Of a stretch of DNA of 7,193 nt, positions 6,761-7,193 are shown in pieces (positions within the stretch are counted from its first letter, which is position 1; the number at the start of each line of letters is the position of its first letter). Both the position numbers and the translations under genes were made by a program. The stretch is from an uncultured Collinsella sp. Lineage in GTDB: Bacteria; Actinomycetota; Coriobacteriia; Coriobacteriales; Coriobacteriaceae. Below the pieces are notes generated by a model, which had not been told where the DNA came from, made no database searches, and worked only from the letters and a program-made list of their open reading frames with translations. Location: contig URGF01000095.1 of assembly GCA_900547285.1 (NCBI GenBank), positions 1 through 7,193 on the forward strand, in the 5' to 3' direction.

Positions 6761-6766
6761 ACCTCC
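6761..6766 (-). promoter_or_regulatory. Strong ribosome binding site that sets the DUF151 start
   Basis: GGAGGT on the minus strand, five bases before the ATG at 6753-6755. It decides between this start and the longer frame beginning at 6803. Confidence 0.85.
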
Positions 6767-6812
6767 GGTACGTAGCGGTTAACACGCGGCAAGGTCGCCG
6801 CATTGAATAGCT

Positions 6813-6842
6813 ATACTACCCAATCTTTCGCACAGCACACAA
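6813..6842 (-). promoter_or_regulatory. Candidate promoter of the DUF151 operon
   Basis: TTGTGT (6837-6842) and TAGTAT (6813-6818) are 18 bases apart on the minus strand, between the tRNA terminator and the gene. The position is right, with a leader of about 50 bases, but the match to consensus is weak. Confidence 0.25.
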
Positions 6843-6870
6843 AACCAAAATGAGATTTATCGCAGACAAG

Positions 6871-6900
6871 AAAAAAGCCCCGAGGCAACGCCCCAGGGCT
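6871..6900 (-). terminator. Rho-independent terminator of the tRNA-Ala/tRNA-Ile unit
   Basis: On the minus strand AGCCCTGGGGC pairs with GCCTCGGGGCT around a GTT loop (11 pairs, two of them G-U) and is followed by a run of T. It starts 14 bases after the CCA end of tRNA-Ile. Confidence 0.9.
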
Positions 6901-6914
6901 CTTCACAGTTTTGA

Positions 6915-6991
6915 TGGTGGACCTGACAAGATTCGAACTTGTGACCTCCCGGTTATCAGCCGGACGCTCTAACCAACTGAGCTACAGGTCC
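6915..6991 (-). tRNA. tRNA-Ile(GAU)
   Basis: A complete 77-base gene including an encoded CCA end. The acceptor stem GGACCTG pairs fully with CAGGTCC. The D arm (GCTC/GAGC), anticodon arm (TCCGG/CCGGG, loop CTGATAA, anticodon GAT at 6955-6957) and T arm (ACAAG/CTTGT with TTCGAAT) all form. It lies four bases after tRNA-Ala, so the two are one transcript. Confidence 0.97.
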
Positions 6992-6995
6992 ATCA

Positions 6996-7071
6996 TGGTG
7001 GAGGTTAGGGGGATCGAACCCCTGACCTCAGGCTTGCAAAGCCCGCGCTCTCCCAGCTGAGCTAAACCCCC
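6996..7071 (-). tRNA. tRNA-Ala(UGC)
   Basis: A complete 76-base gene with an encoded CCA end. The acceptor strands GGGGGTT and AACCTCC pair with a G3-U70 wobble, the alanine identity element. The anticodon loop is TTTGCAA with anticodon TGC (7036-7038), and the T loop is TTCGATC. It is first in the Ala-Ile pair, and its 5' end is only 11 bases from the large inverted repeat upstream. Confidence 0.97.
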
Positions 7072-7082
7072 ACGGAGACAGT

Positions 7083-7127
7083 AATAAACACCCCAGCGGC
7101 GACTCGGCTCTCGCTGGGGTGTTTATT
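7083..7127. terminator. Large perfect inverted repeat, probable bidirectional terminator after the upstream tRNA-Ile
   Basis: AATAAACACCCCAGCG (7083-7098) and CGCTGGGGTGTTTATT (7112-7127) form a perfect 16-bp stem with a 13-base loop. The GC-rich core with A/T-rich outer arms is a terminator layout in both directions. It begins 11 bases after the CCA end of the upstream tRNA-Ile. It could instead be an RNA-processing hairpin between co-transcribed tRNAs. Confidence 0.8.
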
Positions 7128-7138
7128 GCGAAAGAAAG

Positions 7139-7193
7139 TGGTGGACCTGACAAGATTCGAACTTGTGACCTCCCGGTTATCAGCCGGACGCTC
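7139..7193 (-). tRNA. tRNA-Ile(GAU), second copy, cut by the window edge
   Basis: The 55 bases present cover the CCA end, T arm, anticodon arm with GAT, and part of the D arm. They are identical to the same part of the copy at 6915-6991. The 5' end lies beyond the window. Confidence 0.95.

Noticed and set aside
5874..6782. A 302-codon open frame on the plus strand
   Set aside because: It lies fully opposite the DUF151 and membrane protein genes, both of which have better evidence (family motifs, membrane helices, ribosome binding sites).
6756..6803. Longer DUF151 start 16 codons upstream
   Set aside because: The extra residues are an Arg-rich stretch that includes the strong ribosome binding site of the shorter form, which begins with the family's usual N-terminus.
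1..7193. CRISPR, prophage, insertion sequence or defence island
   Set aside because: No regular direct repeats, integrase, transposase or known defence domain is visible on either strand.

Overview
The window reads as GC-rich chromosomal DNA of an actinobacterium. The best guess is a Coriobacteriia gut commensal such as Collinsella: the guess rests on the GC-rich coding style, the DUF151/TypA neighbourhood and an isopeptide-type Gram-positive surface adhesin. This is inference, because no 16S or similarity search was available. Every supportable gene lies on the minus strand, so the window is transcribed right to left.

Right end (about 6870-7193): a tRNA cluster. In order of transcription it holds a partial tRNA-Ile(GAU), a very strong inverted repeat, tRNA-Ala(UGC), a second tRNA-Ile(GAU), and a GC-stem/U-tract terminator. 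The two tRNA-Ile copies are identical over the 55 bases both show.

Middle (about 3429-6755): a housekeeping block. A DUF151 bifunctional-nuclease-family gene is followed with no gap by a small two-helix membrane protein gene, then a very acidic 149-residue protein of unknown function, and after about 117 bases the ribosome-associated GTPase TypA/BipA, which ends at a good terminator. The first three genes are close enough to be one transcription unit. Whether typA joins them or has its own promoter is not clear from the sequence.

Between typA and the last gene (3006-3428) lies the typA terminator, a REP-like palindrome touching it, and an AT-rich stretch that probably carries the promoter and a long leader of the adhesin gene.

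Left end (1-3005): a large secreted adhesin with a signal peptide, an N-terminal adhesin region, five successive beta-sandwich modules that each carry a conserved Asp and Asn typical of intramolecular isopeptide domains, and the start of a Cna_B/SpaA domain. As written it is broken by a +1 shift at a run of four G (minus strand) near 2508-2511, so the first frame stops after 225 residues, while the correct continuation stays open for about 2.5 kb to the window edge. The last few codons at the edge look unlike the rest and overlap a terminator-like hairpin, which suggests a second lesion. The gene is either decayed, phase-variable or mis-sequenced.

I found no CRISPR array, insertion sequence, prophage or defence system. 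The most interesting items are the state of the adhesin gene, its repeated isopeptide architecture, and the tRNA-Ala gene sitting directly behind a hairpin with no room for an ordinary promoter.
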